From an uncultured Nitrospinaceae bacterium (GTDB taxonomy: Bacteria > Nitrospinota > Nitrospinia > Nitrospinales > VA-1), in NCBI GenBank assembly GCA_938073925.1, contig CALJGH010000113.1, forward strand, positions 1-7,198: a stretch of DNA of 7,198 bases. The letters are read 5' to 3'. Under the pieces are notes generated by a model. It was given only the letters and a program-made list of their open reading frames with translations, searched no databases and was not told where the DNA came from. This document shows positions 6,755 through 7,198 of the stretch, one piece after another. The first letter of the stretch is position 1, and each line of letters begins with the position of its first letter. A program made the position numbers and the translations under genes.

Positions 6755-6777
6755 GGATCTACCCTTGTTATTTGGGA

Positions 6778-7198
6778 CTACTTCTTATACAGGGTTTCTT
6801 TTACGGCTTTAACAATATGATTATGGGACAAACCATATTTTTCATATAACTGCGATCCAGTACCCGTCTCAGCGAACTGATCATTAACTGCCACTCGGGT
6901 GAACGGTACGGCGATTTGATTGTCAAGCAATACTCCGCCAACAGCATCGCCGAGGCCGCCGATAATATTATGATCTTCTGCGGTTATCAATGCGCCATGT
7001 TTACGAGTTTGTTCTACTACAATTTCACGGTCGATGGGTTTTAAAGTCGATATATTGACCAAGGTCACATTGATATTTTCATTTGCCAGTTGCTCCATGG
7101 CTACGAGGCTCTCTTGAACCATGGTTCCTGTGGCAAAAATGACCAGGTCACTGCCTTCCTTAACTACCCTGCCCTTACCAATTTCGAACTTGTATGAG
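6778..7198 (-). CDS. Transketolase, C-terminal subunit or region (5' part outside window)
   Basis: The last 139 codons are visible, ending at a TAG at 6778-6780. The frame stays open to the right edge (reading YKFEIGKGRVVKEGSDLV there), so the internal ATG at 7122 is not the start. The visible part covers the transketolase C-terminal domain: VIFATGTMVQESL, then ISTLKPIDREIV, the EDHNIIGGLGDAVGG turn, and DQFAETGTGSQLYEKYGL. Transketolase moves two-carbon units between sugar phosphates in the pentose phosphate or Calvin pathways, using thiamine diphosphate. This pattern is typical of the split two-subunit form, whose C-terminal subunit is usually somewhat over 300 residues, but the N-terminal side is not seen. 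A related DXS-like or pyruvate dehydrogenase beta-like enzyme is less likely. Confidence 0.88.
   Translation of the reverse strand, partial: SYKFEIGKGRVVKEGSDLVIFATGTMVQESLVAMEQLANENINVTLVNISTLKPIDREIVVEQTRKHGALITAEDHNIIGGLGDAVGGVLLDNQIAVPFTRVAVNDQFAETGTGSQLYEKYGLSHNHIVKAVKETLYKK

Larger units (their letters stand above)
6422..6777. other. 356 bp gap between the transketolase and asnB genes, no gene seen
   Basis: Both strands are broken by stop codons and I see no recognisable protein or RNA gene. The gap holds the two candidate asnB promoter elements, an AT-rich stretch at about 6541-6566, a near-perfect inverted repeat at 6589-6606 and a small hairpin at 6740-6754. A 14-codon minus-strand frame (MGARTADYVGDNSR, starting near 6679) has an AGGAA upstream but no other support. 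Confidence 0.6.

Noticed and set aside
6422..6777. Possible tRNA, small RNA gene or riboswitch in the gap
   Set aside because: No cloverleaf, T-loop sequence or recognised riboswitch core could be found; only short hairpins.

Overview
This 7.2 kb window carries ordinary bacterial chromosomal genes: a quinone/menaquinone methyltransferase, a membrane-anchored HtrA-type protease with one PDZ domain, an asparagine synthetase, a copper-chaperone-like protein and a flagellin relic. The flagellin, the UbiE-type methyltransferase and the anchored protease suggest a Gram-negative, respiring bacterium with a flagellated ancestry. The DNA is moderately AT-rich by eye. Proteobacteria-like or Nitrospinota-like lineages fit, but nothing here fixes the phylum, so this is a low-confidence inference.

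Left part (1-2743). A flagellin gene on the minus strand runs off the left edge and is visibly broken. Its N-terminal helix is joined almost directly to the C-terminal flagellin domain, and one extra base breaks the frame. A small plus-strand heavy-metal-binding protein (CopZ-like) follows. It converges, with a 9 bp gap, on the minus-strand pair ubiE-htrA, whose genes overlap by 8 bp.

Middle part (2744-3650). A 68 bp divergent gap separates ubiE from a plus-strand DJ-1/PfpI-family gene. After that gene lies a small, unrecognised cysteine-rich protein with three CxxC pairs. Its stop codon directly abuts the stop codon of the convergent phzF-family gene.

Right part (3651-7198). Three minus-strand genes follow one another in the order transketolase C-terminal subunit (cut by the right edge), asnB, PhzF-family protein. 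A 356 bp non-coding gap lies between the first two. asnB is interrupted by a -1 frame change at a run of seven A (mRNA sense). The rest of the protein continues intact in the -1 frame and ends 15 bp before phzF. The run is phased as A AAA AAA, a classic slippery heptamer. This may be programmed or slippage-tolerated decoding, a recent mutation, or a homopolymer sequencing error.

No tRNA, rRNA, CRISPR array, insertion sequence or clearly new multi-gene system was found. The observations most worth following are the asnB slippery site, the collapsed flagellin and the three-CxxC protein.
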